From contig NC_010581.1 of the NCBI RefSeq assembly GCF_000019845.1, forward strand, positions 1,245,501 through 1,309,500: a stretch of 64,000 bases of DNA. The letters run 5' to 3'. Below the pieces are notes generated by a model. It searched no databases, had not been told where the DNA came from, and saw nothing but the letters and a program-made list of their open reading frames with translations. The position numbers and the translations under genes were made by a program. The DNA is from Beijerinckia indica subsp. indica ATCC 9039 (GTDB lineage: Bacteria > Pseudomonadota > Alphaproteobacteria > Rhizobiales > Beijerinckiaceae). This document shows, in pieces, positions 36,951 through 46,015 of this stretch (the first letter of the stretch is position 1; each line of letters starts with the position of its first letter).

Positions 36951-39900
36951 TCATTGCAGCAGATTCTTGATGCTTCCGCTGTTTTCATGCACCCGATCCT
37001 TGATCGAGGACAGAGTTTCCTGATCCATGCTGGTGCCAAGATGCCGCTCGGCCAGGCCCTTTGCGGTCGAATCGTGCTCGGAAACGGAATCCGTGACGAG
37101 ACCGATGACATGTTCGGCGAGTTCGATGACCGTGAGGCCGCTAGCCGAATGGGTCAGCGGTGCGTCGAGCCCGAACCGCTCCTCGAGCGCCAAAGCCAGT
37201 TCCACCGCCATCAGCGAATCGAGTCCGATCTCGGCAAGCGGCTTGTTGCGGCCGACATCGGTCGGCGGCAGGCGTAGCACGCGGGCGATTTCCTTGACGA
37301 TCTCGTCGGAGACAGTTTTCTGAACTTCCTCCAGCGTGCCTTGCGCCAGCAGCTCGCGCAGGTCGAGGCTGGTGCGCTCGCTGGCTTCCTGCTCGTTGTT
37401 TTTCGGCAAACGGGCATAGGTCGGTGAGCGCAGGATCGACAGATGCTCGCGGGCGCTCGCCCAATCCATGGGGGCGATGGTGATGACGGCTTCGTCAGGA
37501 TAATGTTCAGCCATGGTCTGCATCATGTCGAGACCGTCGCGAGCCTTGAGATCCTTGACGCCAGCGCGCTTCGCCAGGCTTTCACGCACGGCACGGCTGT
37601 TGACCAACACACCGACATCGCCGATCGCGCCCCAGGCGACGGCAAGCGCGGGGAGACCCGCTTTGCGCCGACGCCGCGCCATGCCTTCGAGGAAGCCATT
37701 GGCGGCGACATAGGCACCCTGTCCCGGATTGCCGATAACCGTTGTCGCGGAAGAGAACACGATGAAATAATCCAGTGTCAGCTTCCGTGTCGCCTGATCG
37801 AGCAGTTCCGCGCCGGTGATCTTGGGTCGCAGGACGCGTTCCATCCGGTCGCGATCGAGATTGTGGATGACCGCGTCGTCGAGGACCATGGCCTCGTGGA
37901 AGAGACCGGCCAGCACCGGCAAATCCTTGCCGAAACGGCCGAACAATTTCTTGACGCCCTCATGGTCGGTAATGTCGAGAGCCTCGACATGCACGTTCGC
38001 CCCTTGCGCGCGCAAGGTTTCGATAACCGCCTGGCTCTCCGGTGTCGTGGCGCCATTGCGGCCAATGAGAACGAGATGGCGCGCGCCTTTATCCACGAGC
38101 CAACGCGCTGTCTCGAGGCCGAAACCGCCGAGACCGCCCGTGATGAGATGCGCCTTGTCGGTGGCGATCTTCAGTTCGTGTGCCGATGCACCCGTGCTTG
38201 CGGGCAGGGCCGGCGGCGTGACGATCAGCTTGCCGATATGACCGGACTGCTGCATCAGCCTGAAGGCGTCGATGACTTCAGCGGCGGGATAGGGCCGATA
38301 GGGCAAGGGCGTCAGGATCTGCTTTTCAAACAGATCCATGACCTTCTGGAACAGGCGGCGGCCAGCGCTCTTGTCGCTGATGATCAATTGGTCGAGGTCG
38401 ACGCCGTAATAGGTCAGGTTGGCACGGAACGGCCGCAGGCCGATATGCGTATTGGCGACATAATCGCGCTTGCCGAGTTCGACGAAACGGCCGAACGGCC
38501 GCAAGACGCCGATGCTGCGTTCCATCGGCTCGCCGGACAGACTGTTCAGCACCACATGGACGCCCTTGCCGCCCGTAATGCGGCGGATTTCGTCGAACAT
38601 GGCGCCGCTGCGCGAGTCGAGCACATGATCCGCGCCAAGCAGGCCGAGCAAGCGACGCTTTTCGGGAGAGCCTGCCGTGGCGATCACGCGAGCGCCCCGC
38701 CATTGTGCGATCTGCAAAGCCGCGAGCCCGACACCGCCGGCGCCACCATGGATGAGTATCCATTCGCGAGCCTTGAGGCTGGCGCAATTGATCAAGGCAT
38801 AATAGGCGGTCATGAAAGCGACCGGAATGGTCGCGCCCGCCTCGGCGGTGAGATTGGCTGGGCGGCGAATGACGACCGCGGCCGGCAGGGTGACATGGGT
38901 CGCAAAGCCGTTCTTGGCGCAGGCGATGACTGGATCACCCGGTTCGAGCCCCTTGACGGCAGAGCCGACACGCAGCACGCGGCCGGCGCATTCGAGACCC
39001 AGCGTCGCGCCAGCGAAGCCATTTTCCAGAATATCCTCGGGCAGGATGCCGAGGCCCCACATCACGTCGCGGAAATTGAGACCCGTCGCCTCGACTGCGA
39101 TTTCGACTTCATCTGATTCAGGTGCGCGTCTTTCGACGCCATTCCAATGCAGACGATCCATGCCAGTGCCAGCACCGCGCTCCAGCCGCAGGGCTTCGGC
39201 GCCGCTGATCCGGCGCTGATCTGGCCGTTCGAAACGCAGGACCTCGGTCTTCTGCGCGCCGAGGATGATCTCGGTTTCTTCCGTCGACGAGCAGATCAGA
39301 TCGCGTAGCCGCTCGCCAATCAGTTCGGGCTTCAGATCATCGGCAATGTCGATGCGGCGTACATCGAGATTTTGATATTCATTGGCAAGCGTGCGGGAGA
39401 AGGCCCAAAGACCAGCCGCCTTGTCGCAAATGAGCACCTGCTCAGGATCATTCGCCCCCGACATGACGAGCCAGATCTTGGTCTTTTGACCTTCCAGAAG
39501 CTCGGCGCATTCCCTCAGGGCGAGGCAGGATTCGGTGAGGGTCCTGACCGAAGGTTGTGGATCCTCGAAGCCGCTCGACAGATAGAGCACTTCCGAAACG
39601 CCGCGCAATTGAGCGGCGTCGAGTTCGTGCCGATGGGTCAGCGTGACATGCATGCCGGAGGCGGCAAGCAGGGTTGCCAAGGCGGAGGCAATGGCGCCGC
39701 CGCGCAGATCCTCGTTGCTGACGACGAGAATATTGCCGGTGCGTTGGGGTGGGCGGCGTGCCTCGCCGACCAGGCGTCCGGACAGGAAAAGAGCAGCGCC
39801 GGCTTTCGTCGAGACCTGATCGACACGGGTGTCGCTCAGGCCCGCCATGGCCATGTGATGCTGCAGAGCGGTGGGACCAGCGATCAGGCCGACCGTTTCA

Positions 39901-42900
39901 CCGCCCGGCGATTGGTGGAACCAGCGCGGAGAAAGGCCAAAAACCGTGTCGCGGAACAGCGAGGGCAGCGGCTCCACAGCACAGAACAAAGCGTCGCGCG
40001 CCATGCAACCTTGCAGCTTCGACCATTGCGCCGGCTCGGGCAAGAGCCGGTAAAGCGCGTCCGCGCTGATCACGAGATCGAAATTGGCCGTGCCGAGCTC
40101 GTCCAGCGTTTCAGCGAAACCAATCTCCTCCGTCTCGGGGAAGGACAGGCGGGCGCGTTCGAGACGCCGCCGTTCCGGTTCGAAGATCACGAGATGCGCC
40201 GCCTGTTCGCGCGCCAAAGCGGCGGCGCGGGGCGAGAGCGGGCCGTAACCGATCTGCAAGATGCGCAAAGCGCGGTCGCGCGGCCAGCTCGCTACATGCG
40301 CATGCAACAAATCGGTGACGAAAGAAGCGGCGCTGGAAACAGCGATGCCGCCGAGCTCGAAACCATCGAGCACCGGGGTGGCGATGGGCCGCGCGAAGCT
40401 CTCGGCCGAATTTTTGGCTTCGGCCTGCAAGGCTTCGACGGCGCCAGTCGCGCTGGCGATCAGCAAAAGCTCGGCACTATGATCGGGATGATCGGCGGCG
40501 AGCGCCTGCAGAATTTCTCCCGGTGCCGGCAGGCTCACATCGGTGCTGAGAGTCCAGCTTGCGCCTTCGCCGGTGACGAGACCGGAATGGCTGAGGGTGA
40601 GCAGAAGATGGTCCAGCCAGGGCCGGGCATAGGCGGGCAGCTTGCCTTCCTGTTGCAGGGCCTCGAGATCGATTGCCCCGTTTTGAGCCAGATTCTGCAG
40701 TAACTCGAAGATGGCGGCAGTCGCCCAACCGTCGAGCAGGAAAGAAGCGGAATCCGAGTCCGAGGTCTCCGATAGCATGTGGGGACGGGCGAGCTCCACG
40801 AGCTTGCCCGGATCGAAGACGCCAGTCGAAAGCCGCGTTGCGGTCGGCTCGCTGGCCAGGGCATTGGCCTGGAACAGGACCTGTTCAGCGACATCCCCGC
40901 CCCGCGCCGTGGGCAATGCCTGATAACGGACACGCCGCAAGGTCGCGATGACGTCATGCGCATCGTCGAAGAGAATATAATCGGCGACGATCGTCCGTTC
41001 GTTACAGGACAAGATATCGAGCCGGGCGCCGGCGATTGTGGCACCGGGCTTAACGAGATTCACTTCGCCAAAGCGCACAGGCACGAAGGCCGTGCCCTGC
41101 TTTCCGCGCAGAAGATCCTGGAAGATCAGGATCAGGCCATGGAAGCAGGAATCGAGACGAGCCGGATCGAGCCCATAGGGCGAGGGATTTTGCGCCGGGC
41201 TCAGATCGACGCGGATGATATTATCGCCGCAACGAAGGGCCTGAGCGACATTGCGGAAGCTCGGGCCGAATTGCAGGCCGGCTTCGAGCGCAATGGCATA
41301 GAGCGCGTCGTGACCGATGGTCATCTCCGCCTTGGCAGGCAGGACGAGTTCGGGAACCGCTATATGCGTATCATGAATGATTCTGGCGCTTGCATGCACC
41401 TGCCAGGGCGTGTGGCCGAGGCGGGGCCGGCTGGAAATCTCGACGAGGCCGATGCTTGGGGTCACCGTGCAGAGAATCTCGCGCGAGGCGTCGCGGCTGA
41501 TGTGCAAGGGCTGGTAAATATCGAGATCGCTGATACGCGCCGTCTCGGTGCCGAGCCAGTCGCGGGCGACAGCCAGCGCCATTTCGACGAAAGCCGAGCC
41601 GGGCAACAGGATCTGTCCGTCGATCTGATGATCGGCGATATCAGGCACGAGCGTAATATCGATGGTCGAATGCCATTCGAGCTTTTCGGGGGTCTGCCTG
41701 GCGCCAATCAGGAGATGCCAGGGAGCGGGCCGCAGCATGCCACTCGATTCGATGCTCTCGCCGAGCCGGAAAATCTGCTGCTGCCAGGGATAGGGGGCGA
41801 GTGCAATCCGGGGATTGGGATCGCTCGGGAAGGTTTTGGCGAGATCGACCTTGGCCCCAGCGGCCAGCGCCGCGGCGAAGACGCGGCGGATCGGATCGTG
41901 ATCCTTGTCCTTCTTGTCGAGGACATTCAAGCCGAGAATCGTGGCGTTGGTCGCATCCTCAAGCGTCTTGAGATGCGGCAACAACACCGGATGCGGGCCG
42001 ATTTCGACGAAAATCCGGGCTCCAAGCCGCAAAGCTTCCCGCGCGCCCTGAGCGAACAGCACTGGCTCGCGGACGTTGCGCCACCAATATTGGCCGTCGA
42101 GTTCGAGACCCGAGACTTCGCAGCCGCTGACGGTGGAAATGAAGGGAATCTGCGCTTCGTTCGACACAACCTCCGCGAGATCTTGCAGGAGCTCTTCGCG
42201 GACCGGCTCCATCAGAGGACTGTGGAAAGGATAGGCGAGATCGAGCTGATGGACGCGCGCCTTGTTCTTGCGGGCAACGTCGGACAATTGCTTGATCGAG
42301 GCCTCGTCGCCCGACACGGTATAGGCATTGGGATTATTATGGGCGGCGATGCTCAGGCCGGGCAAAGCTTCGACAATGCGCTCGACGGTCGCGAGCGAAC
42401 CGACGACGACCGCCATCGTGCCGTGGCCGCGCGTCAATTCCTGACGCAGGCTGCGGTATTGAATGACCCGCACAGCGCTTTCGAGATCGAGAATGCCGGC
42501 GGCTTCCGCGGCCGCGACCTCGCCGACGCTATGGCCGAGCACGAAGGACGGCACCAGACCCTCGACACGCAGCGCATGGGTCAAGGAGGATTGCAAGGCG
42601 AAGATCAGCGGTTGAGCAATGCTCGTGAGGCTCAGCTTTTCCTCAAGATCAGCGGCATGCAGGGTTTCGACCAGCGACCAGCCGGACAAGGCTTGGAAGA
42701 GGGTGTCGATCCGATCGAAATGCGCCTTGAAAGCAGGATTGACGGAATAAGCCAGAACGCCCATGCCGGCCCATTGGCCGCCATTGCCCGAATAAGCGAA
42801 GGCCACCGGCACTTCGCGGTCGAGCGCTGTCGTCAGGCTGAAACCGGCACCCTTGGCCGGCGCGTCTGTCTTGTCCTTGACCTCTTCGAGCACCGAGACG

Positions 42901-44429
42901 AGTTGCGACTGGGACTCGAAGGGAACGACGAGTCGCTCGACGAGGAGGTCGCGCCGGCGTCCGAGCGCCGAAAGAAGATCGGTGCAGGCCTTGTTGTCGG
43001 CCAGTTTGGCGACACGTGTCGCATAGGTCCCGGCCAGCGAGGCGAGGGCACCACGGCTATGGGCGGACAGGACAAGATAGTCGGGCGCGCCGGCAAAGGC
43101 TTGGCTTTCCGTGGCCGTCGCTGTCGAGGGATCGGCCAAGATCACATGCGCATTGGTGCCGCCGAAGCCGAAGGAATTGACGCCGGCGAGTCGCTTTTCA
43201 CGGCGGGCGAGCGGGGTCGCTTTGTCACAGACCTGCAGGTTCAAGGTCTCGAAATCAATGTCCGGATTGAGCGTCTCGCAATGCAGCGAGGCCGGCAGTA
43301 GATCATGCTCGAGCGCCAGCATGGCTTTCAGCACACCGGCAAGACCAGATGCAGGCTCTGTATGGCCGATATTGGTTTTGACGGAACCGATAAGAAGCGG
43401 TTCCGGCCGCTGCTGGCCGAGGATCGTGCCGACGGCCTTGGCCTCAATGGGATCGCCGACGCGCGTACCGGTGCCATGCGCCTCGACGAAAGCGAGACGG
43501 GCGGGGTCGATTCCCAAATCGCCATAAAGCGATTCGAGCAATGCGGATTGATGCACCGGAGAGGGCAGGGAAATGCCGGTGGTGCGGCCATCGGAATTGA
43601 TACGGGTTCCGGCGACAAGGCCATGGACGTGCTGACCAGCCGCCGCCCGCTGCGAACGCAGCACCAGAACGACACCGCCCTCGGCGCGGACATAGCCATC
43701 GGCCGCGGCCGAAAAGGCTTGGCAAAGGCCAGTGCGCGAAAGCATCGAGGCTTGAGAAAAGCCGATGAAGCCGAAGGGGCTCGCAAGAATATTCACGCCG
43801 CCGACAATGGCCGTGTCGATCCGTCCGCTCTGCAGAGCCTCCACGGCCTCGTTCAAGGCGACGAGGGCGGAGGAACAGGCGGTATCGATGGTGAAGCTCG
43901 GCCCATGCAGGTCGTAAATATAGGAAATGCGATTGGAGAGAATCGAAAGCGTATTGCCGGTGGCGAAATAGGCATCGCTCGAGGCCATGTCGAGAATGCG
44001 CAGGTTACCGTAATCGAGAGCCGAGCCGCCGATATAGACGCCGGTCGGCGATCCCGCGAGCTCGGAAGGCTTGATCCCAGCGTCCTCGAGAGCTTCCCAG
44101 GTCAATTGCAGCAGCAAGCGCTGTTGCGGATCCATTTGCTCCGCCTCGCGCGGAGACAGGCCAAAGGCACCCGGATCGAAGCCCCAGATATCGTCGAGAA
44201 CACCCGCCGACCAGGTATAGCTGCGGCCACGCTCGTTGCCGCGCGGATGGCCGAACCGTTCGAGCGACCAGCGGTCCGCGGGAATTTTGCTGACGGCGCA
44301 GCTTCCATCGAGCAGCAGCCGCCACAAATCAGCAACCGAGGAAGCTCCGGGAAGGCGGCAGGCACGGCCGACGATGGCGACGTCGGAGTCTTCATTCATC
44401 CACGATGGTTTCGGTCGATATTGGTTCAT
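36951..44429 (-). CDS. Highly reducing iterative type I polyketide synthase (KS-AT-DH-psiMT-ER-KR-ACP)
   Basis: This encodes 2492 residues as a single module. KS 15-435: Cys185 in DTACSSAL, His318 in EAHGTGT, His356 in KTNIGHTEPASG. AT 545-845: Ser634 in GHSVGE; the YPFHSPLM motif is closer to malonyl than methylmalonyl type. DH 905-1170: His934 in HQIDGQILLPG, Asp1093 in LDSCFHG. Region 1180-1550 has a methyltransferase-like fold, but motif I is ILQIGYGPLSP, lacking the usual glycine pattern, so it is probably inactive. ER 1745-2070: HGGAGGVGLAAL. KR 2090-2270: TGGLGGFGLETA, Tyr2240. ACP 2365-2445: Ser2405 in LDSLMA. No thioesterase or reductase is present. This full reducing set builds a saturated chain. 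Release is probably by the oxoamine synthase encoded downstream. Confidence 0.95.
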   Translation of the reverse strand: MNQYRPKPSWMNEDSDVAIVGRACRLPGASSVADLWRLLLDGSCAVSKIPADRWSLERFGHPRGNERGRSYTWSAGVLDDIWGFDPGAFGLSPREAEQMDPQQRLLLQLTWEALEDAGIKPSELAGSPTGVYIGGSALDYGNLRILDMASSDAYFATGNTLSILSNRISYIYDLHGPSFTIDTACSSALVALNEAVEALQSGRIDTAIVGGVNILASPFGFIGFSQASMLSRTGLCQAFSAAADGYVRAEGGVVLVLRSQRAAAGQHVHGLVAGTRINSDGRTTGISLPSPVHQSALLESLYGDLGIDPARLAFVEAHGTGTRVGDPIEAKAVGTILGQQRPEPLLIGSVKTNIGHTEPASGLAGVLKAMLALEHDLLPASLHCETLNPDIDFETLNLQVCDKATPLARREKRLAGVNSFGFGGTNAHVILADPSTATATESQAFAGAPDYLVLSAHSRGALASLAGTYATRVAKLADNKACTDLLSALGRRRDLLVERLVVPFESQSQLVSVLEEVKDKTDAPAKGAGFSLTTALDREVPVAFAYSGNGGQWAGMGVLAYSVNPAFKAHFDRIDTLFQALSGWSLVETLHAADLEEKLSLTSIAQPLIFALQSSLTHALRVEGLVPSFVLGHSVGEVAAAEAAGILDLESAVRVIQYRSLRQELTRGHGTMAVVVGSLATVERIVEALPGLSIAAHNNPNAYTVSGDEASIKQLSDVARKNKARVHQLDLAYPFHSPLMEPVREELLQDLAEVVSNEAQIPFISTVSGCEVSGLELDGQYWWRNVREPVLFAQGAREALRLGARIFVEIGPHPVLLPHLKTLEDATNATILGLNVLDKKDKDHDPIRRVFAAALAAGAKVDLAKTFPSDPNPRIALAPYPWQQQIFRLGESIESSGMLRPAPWHLLIGARQTPEKLEWHSTIDITLVPDIADHQIDGQILLPGSAFVEMALAVARDWLGTETARISDLDIYQPLHISRDASREILCTVTPSIGLVEISSRPRLGHTPWQVHASARIIHDTHIAVPELVLPAKAEMTIGHDALYAIALEAGLQFGPSFRNVAQALRCGDNIIRVDLSPAQNPSPYGLDPARLDSCFHGLILIFQDLLRGKQGTAFVPVRFGEVNLVKPGATIAGARLDILSCNERTIVADYILFDDAHDVIATLRRVRYQALPTARGGDVAEQVLFQANALASEPTATRLSTGVFDPGKLVELARPHMLSETSDSDSASFLLDGWATAAIFELLQNLAQNGAIDLEALQQEGKLPAYARPWLDHLLLTLSHSGLVTGEGASWTLSTDVSLPAPGEILQALAADHPDHSAELLLIASATGAVEALQAEAKNSAESFARPIATPVLDGFELGGIAVSSAASFVTDLLHAHVASWPRDRALRILQIGYGPLSPRAAALAREQAAHLVIFEPERRRLERARLSFPETEEIGFAETLDELGTANFDLVISADALYRLLPEPAQWSKLQGCMARDALFCAVEPLPSLFRDTVFGLSPRWFHQSPGGETVGLIAGPTALQHHMAMAGLSDTRVDQVSTKAGAALFLSGRLVGEARRPPQRTGNILVVSNEDLRGGAIASALATLLAASGMHVTLTHRHELDAAQLRGVSEVLYLSSGFEDPQPSVRTLTESCLALRECAELLEGQKTKIWLVMSGANDPEQVLICDKAAGLWAFSRTLANEYQNLDVRRIDIADDLKPELIGERLRDLICSSTEETEIILGAQKTEVLRFERPDQRRISGAEALRLERGAGTGMDRLHWNGVERRAPESDEVEIAVEATGLNFRDVMWGLGILPEDILENGFAGATLGLECAGRVLRVGSAVKGLEPGDPVIACAKNGFATHVTLPAAVVIRRPANLTAEAGATIPVAFMTAYYALINCASLKAREWILIHGGAGGVGLAALQIAQWRGARVIATAGSPEKRRLLGLLGADHVLDSRSGAMFDEIRRITGGKGVHVVLNSLSGEPMERSIGVLRPFGRFVELGKRDYVANTHIGLRPFRANLTYYGVDLDQLIISDKSAGRRLFQKVMDLFEKQILTPLPYRPYPAAEVIDAFRLMQQSGHIGKLIVTPPALPASTGASAHELKIATDKAHLITGGLGGFGLETARWLVDKGARHLVLIGRNGATTPESQAVIETLRAQGANVHVEALDITDHEGVKKLFGRFGKDLPVLAGLFHEAMVLDDAVIHNLDRDRMERVLRPKITGAELLDQATRKLTLDYFIVFSSATTVIGNPGQGAYVAANGFLEGMARRRRKAGLPALAVAWGAIGDVGVLVNSRAVRESLAKRAGVKDLKARDGLDMMQTMAEHYPDEAVITIAPMDWASAREHLSILRSPTYARLPKNNEQEASERTSLDLRELLAQGTLEEVQKTVSDEIVKEIARVLRLPPTDVGRNKPLAEIGLDSLMAVELALALEERFGLDAPLTHSASGLTVIELAEHVIGLVTDSVSEHDSTAKGLAERHLGTSMDQETLSSIKDRVHENSGSIKNLLQ

Positions 44430-44615
44430 GGATTCCGGCAGTTACACTAGGAAATTTAATTCGGAAAGAGCCGAGGAGCTGAAGGCGGGGGCGCCGAGCT
44501 CACGCGGATCGCTGAAAGGAGCCTTGCCCGATAAAAGGCATGGCTCGCAGGGGATCGGGTTCTTTGGATCGATTCACGTCCAACCTTCGGAGCAGGCCCA
44601 CCGACACGCGGGCCC

Positions 44616-44747
44616 TCACCGAGCAGACGGAAAAGAGGGTTTGAAGGCAATGTCTTGCGCCAAAACTCCAAGGCCGGGGAGCAAGCCATTGGCGGAGCTG
44701 TTGTGCGAGACTTTGTTCGGATCGACGGCATTCGGCAAATCGGCCAT
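44616..44747 (-). CDS. Candidate 43-residue peptide upstream of the polyketide synthase
   Basis: ATG 44747 has GGAG (in CTGGAGAAGAG) about eight bases upstream and opens 43 codons (MADLPNAVDPNKVSHNSSANG and onward) to TGA at 44616. It is on the synthase strand, 187 bases upstream of the synthase start. The peptide is soluble, with no cysteine and with a Gly/Leu-rich middle (GLLPGLGVLA). No family was recognised. It could be a leader peptide, a small pathway protein or a chance frame. Confidence 0.4.
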   Translation of the reverse strand: MADLPNAVDPNKVSHNSSANGLLPGLGVLAQDIAFKPSFPSAR

Positions 44748-45222
44748 GACTCTTCTCCAGAAAGCTAGAAACGGAAGCCTGGAACCGCCGCGCCGGCTAG
44801 CTATAGCGTGGGACCAGGTTCCGGATCTTCAGGCCGACCGCTCGAGGGCGATGCAATCAAGAGGCCGATACAAACAGATCATACGATCTCTAAAGCCGAA
44901 GACGCCTTGGCAGGCAGGGGCAAGCCCGTAGCATGCTTCATGTTCTCGTCAAATCGGCCATCAGCTATTTAGAAGACTATTCACCCAAGGGCCATAATAC
45001 GATTCATGCTATAAGTTCAATTATCCACGTTGGTTCGTTACTCTGTGTGATATCCCCGACCAGATAATCGATCCTTCTCTTGTATGAAAATGGGAAAAGC
45101 TGTCGGCTGGAGCATCGGGCACGATTCAACTTGAATGTCGCAGGCTCTAATCCGGCGCGAAGTCAATTTCCTTTTACGGAATAGGGTGTGGCCGAAATCT
45201 AAACGCTTGATTAAGCGCAATG

Positions 45223-45263
45223 TCCAGAACGTGACTGGACACGTCCGATCACGTTCCACTGGA
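45223..45263. terminator. Inverted repeat downstream of the glutathione transferase gene
   Basis: TCCAGAACGTGA (45223-45234) pairs with TCACGTT-cca-CTGGA (45249-45263), with a three-base bulge; an alternative hairpin GTCCAG/CTGGAC (45222-45227, 45235-45240) competes with it. It begins about 30 bases past the stop of the minus-strand gene. A terminator or attenuator-like role is inferred. Confidence 0.4.
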
Positions 45264-45294
45264 AATTAAGGCGTGATCGGCCTTTCGGATCGCT

Positions 45295-45939
45295 TTATGC
45301 CTGCTGTTGCTGGCCGAGGGTGGAGAGATTGTAACCTTCTTCACGCAAAACGCCCTGCACCGCCCTGCGGCCAAGCATACGCTTGTAATGGGCCAGGAGA
45401 TTTGCGGGCAGGGGAATGGCCAGTTTATCGGCCCAGAATTCCACATAGAAAAGAATCGGATCGGCGATGGAAAAAGTCCCGACGAGATAATCCTTGCCGG
45501 CGAGCTGGGTGTCGAGAATGCCGAAGCATTTTTCGACAAGCTCACGCCCGAAAGCCCGGACATTATCGTGGTCCGCCTCATTCTTGGTGAAGGTCGGGGT
45601 CGCGAAAATACGGGCGAATCCCTGGCCATGGATGGTGCCGACGATGAAGGCCATGGCCTCGACGATCCGCGTCTCGGCCTCGATATCATCGGGGATCAAT
45701 TTGGCGCGCGGATGCGTCCGTCCAAGCCAATAAGCGATGGCTTGGACTTCCGTCAGGGACGTACCGTCCTTGCGCACAAGGGTGGGAATCGTCGATTTCG
45801 GATTGATCGCCAGATAATCCGGCTTGAATTGATCGCCGCCCGGCAGATTGACGATATAGGCTTCGAAAACCTCCTCGAGCTCCTCGAGAATAATATGGAT
45901 GCCGGTCGAGCAAGAACCGGGAGTCATGTAGAATTTCAT
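45295..45939 (-). CDS. Glutathione S-transferase family protein
   Basis: This encodes 214 residues. N-terminal thioredoxin-like domain: KFYMTPGSCSTGIHIILEEL, then NPKSTIPTLVRKDGTSLTEV with the cis-Pro and the glutathione-contacting Thr-Glu-Val replacing the usual ESxAI. The alpha-helical C-terminal domain is GKDYLVGTFSIADPILFYV with the N-capping box. The CSTG motif suggests a bacterial beta-class-like enzyme with a cysteine near the active site. It may be a detoxification or thiol-transfer enzyme; the substrate is unknown. It is located upstream of the polyketide synthase region on the same strand but with an 860-base gap, so linkage to it is not implied. Confidence 0.88.
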   Translation of the reverse strand: MKFYMTPGSCSTGIHIILEELEEVFEAYIVNLPGGDQFKPDYLAINPKSTIPTLVRKDGTSLTEVQAIAYWLGRTHPRAKLIPDDIEAETRIVEAMAFIVGTIHGQGFARIFATPTFTKNEADHDNVRAFGRELVEKCFGILDTQLAGKDYLVGTFSIADPILFYVEFWADKLAIPLPANLLAHYKRMLGRRAVQGVLREEGYNLSTLGQQQQA

Positions 45940-46015
45940 CGGGCAGCCTCAAAATCCTGGCAAGTTGGCGCCCTTTGCCTGTTTGGTCCTCGATCGTCAA
46001 TGCAAGAAACCGGGT

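Larger units (their letters stand above)
44430..45294. other. Region upstream of the polyketide synthase
   Basis: These 865 bases lie between the synthase and the glutathione transferase gene. They hold one good small frame (44616-44747) and inverted repeats at 45222-45263. Longer frames on the plus strand run into the synthase gene in antisense and lack coding character. Confidence 0.5.

Noticed and set aside
37443..39116. 557-codon open frame on the plus strand
   Set aside because: Shadow of the ER-KR part of the polyketide synthase; it arises from GC-rich codon use.
40779..43301. 840-codon open frame on the plus strand
   Set aside because: It is antisense to the polyketide synthase, whose motifs are unambiguous. 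The plus-strand translation is Arg/Gly/Asp-rich without any domain.
36951..44429. Polyunsaturated fatty acid or heterocyst-glycolipid (HglE-type) synthase
   Set aside because: Those have tandem carriers and a different domain order. Here a single C-terminal carrier follows DH, ER and KR in the highly-reducing order.
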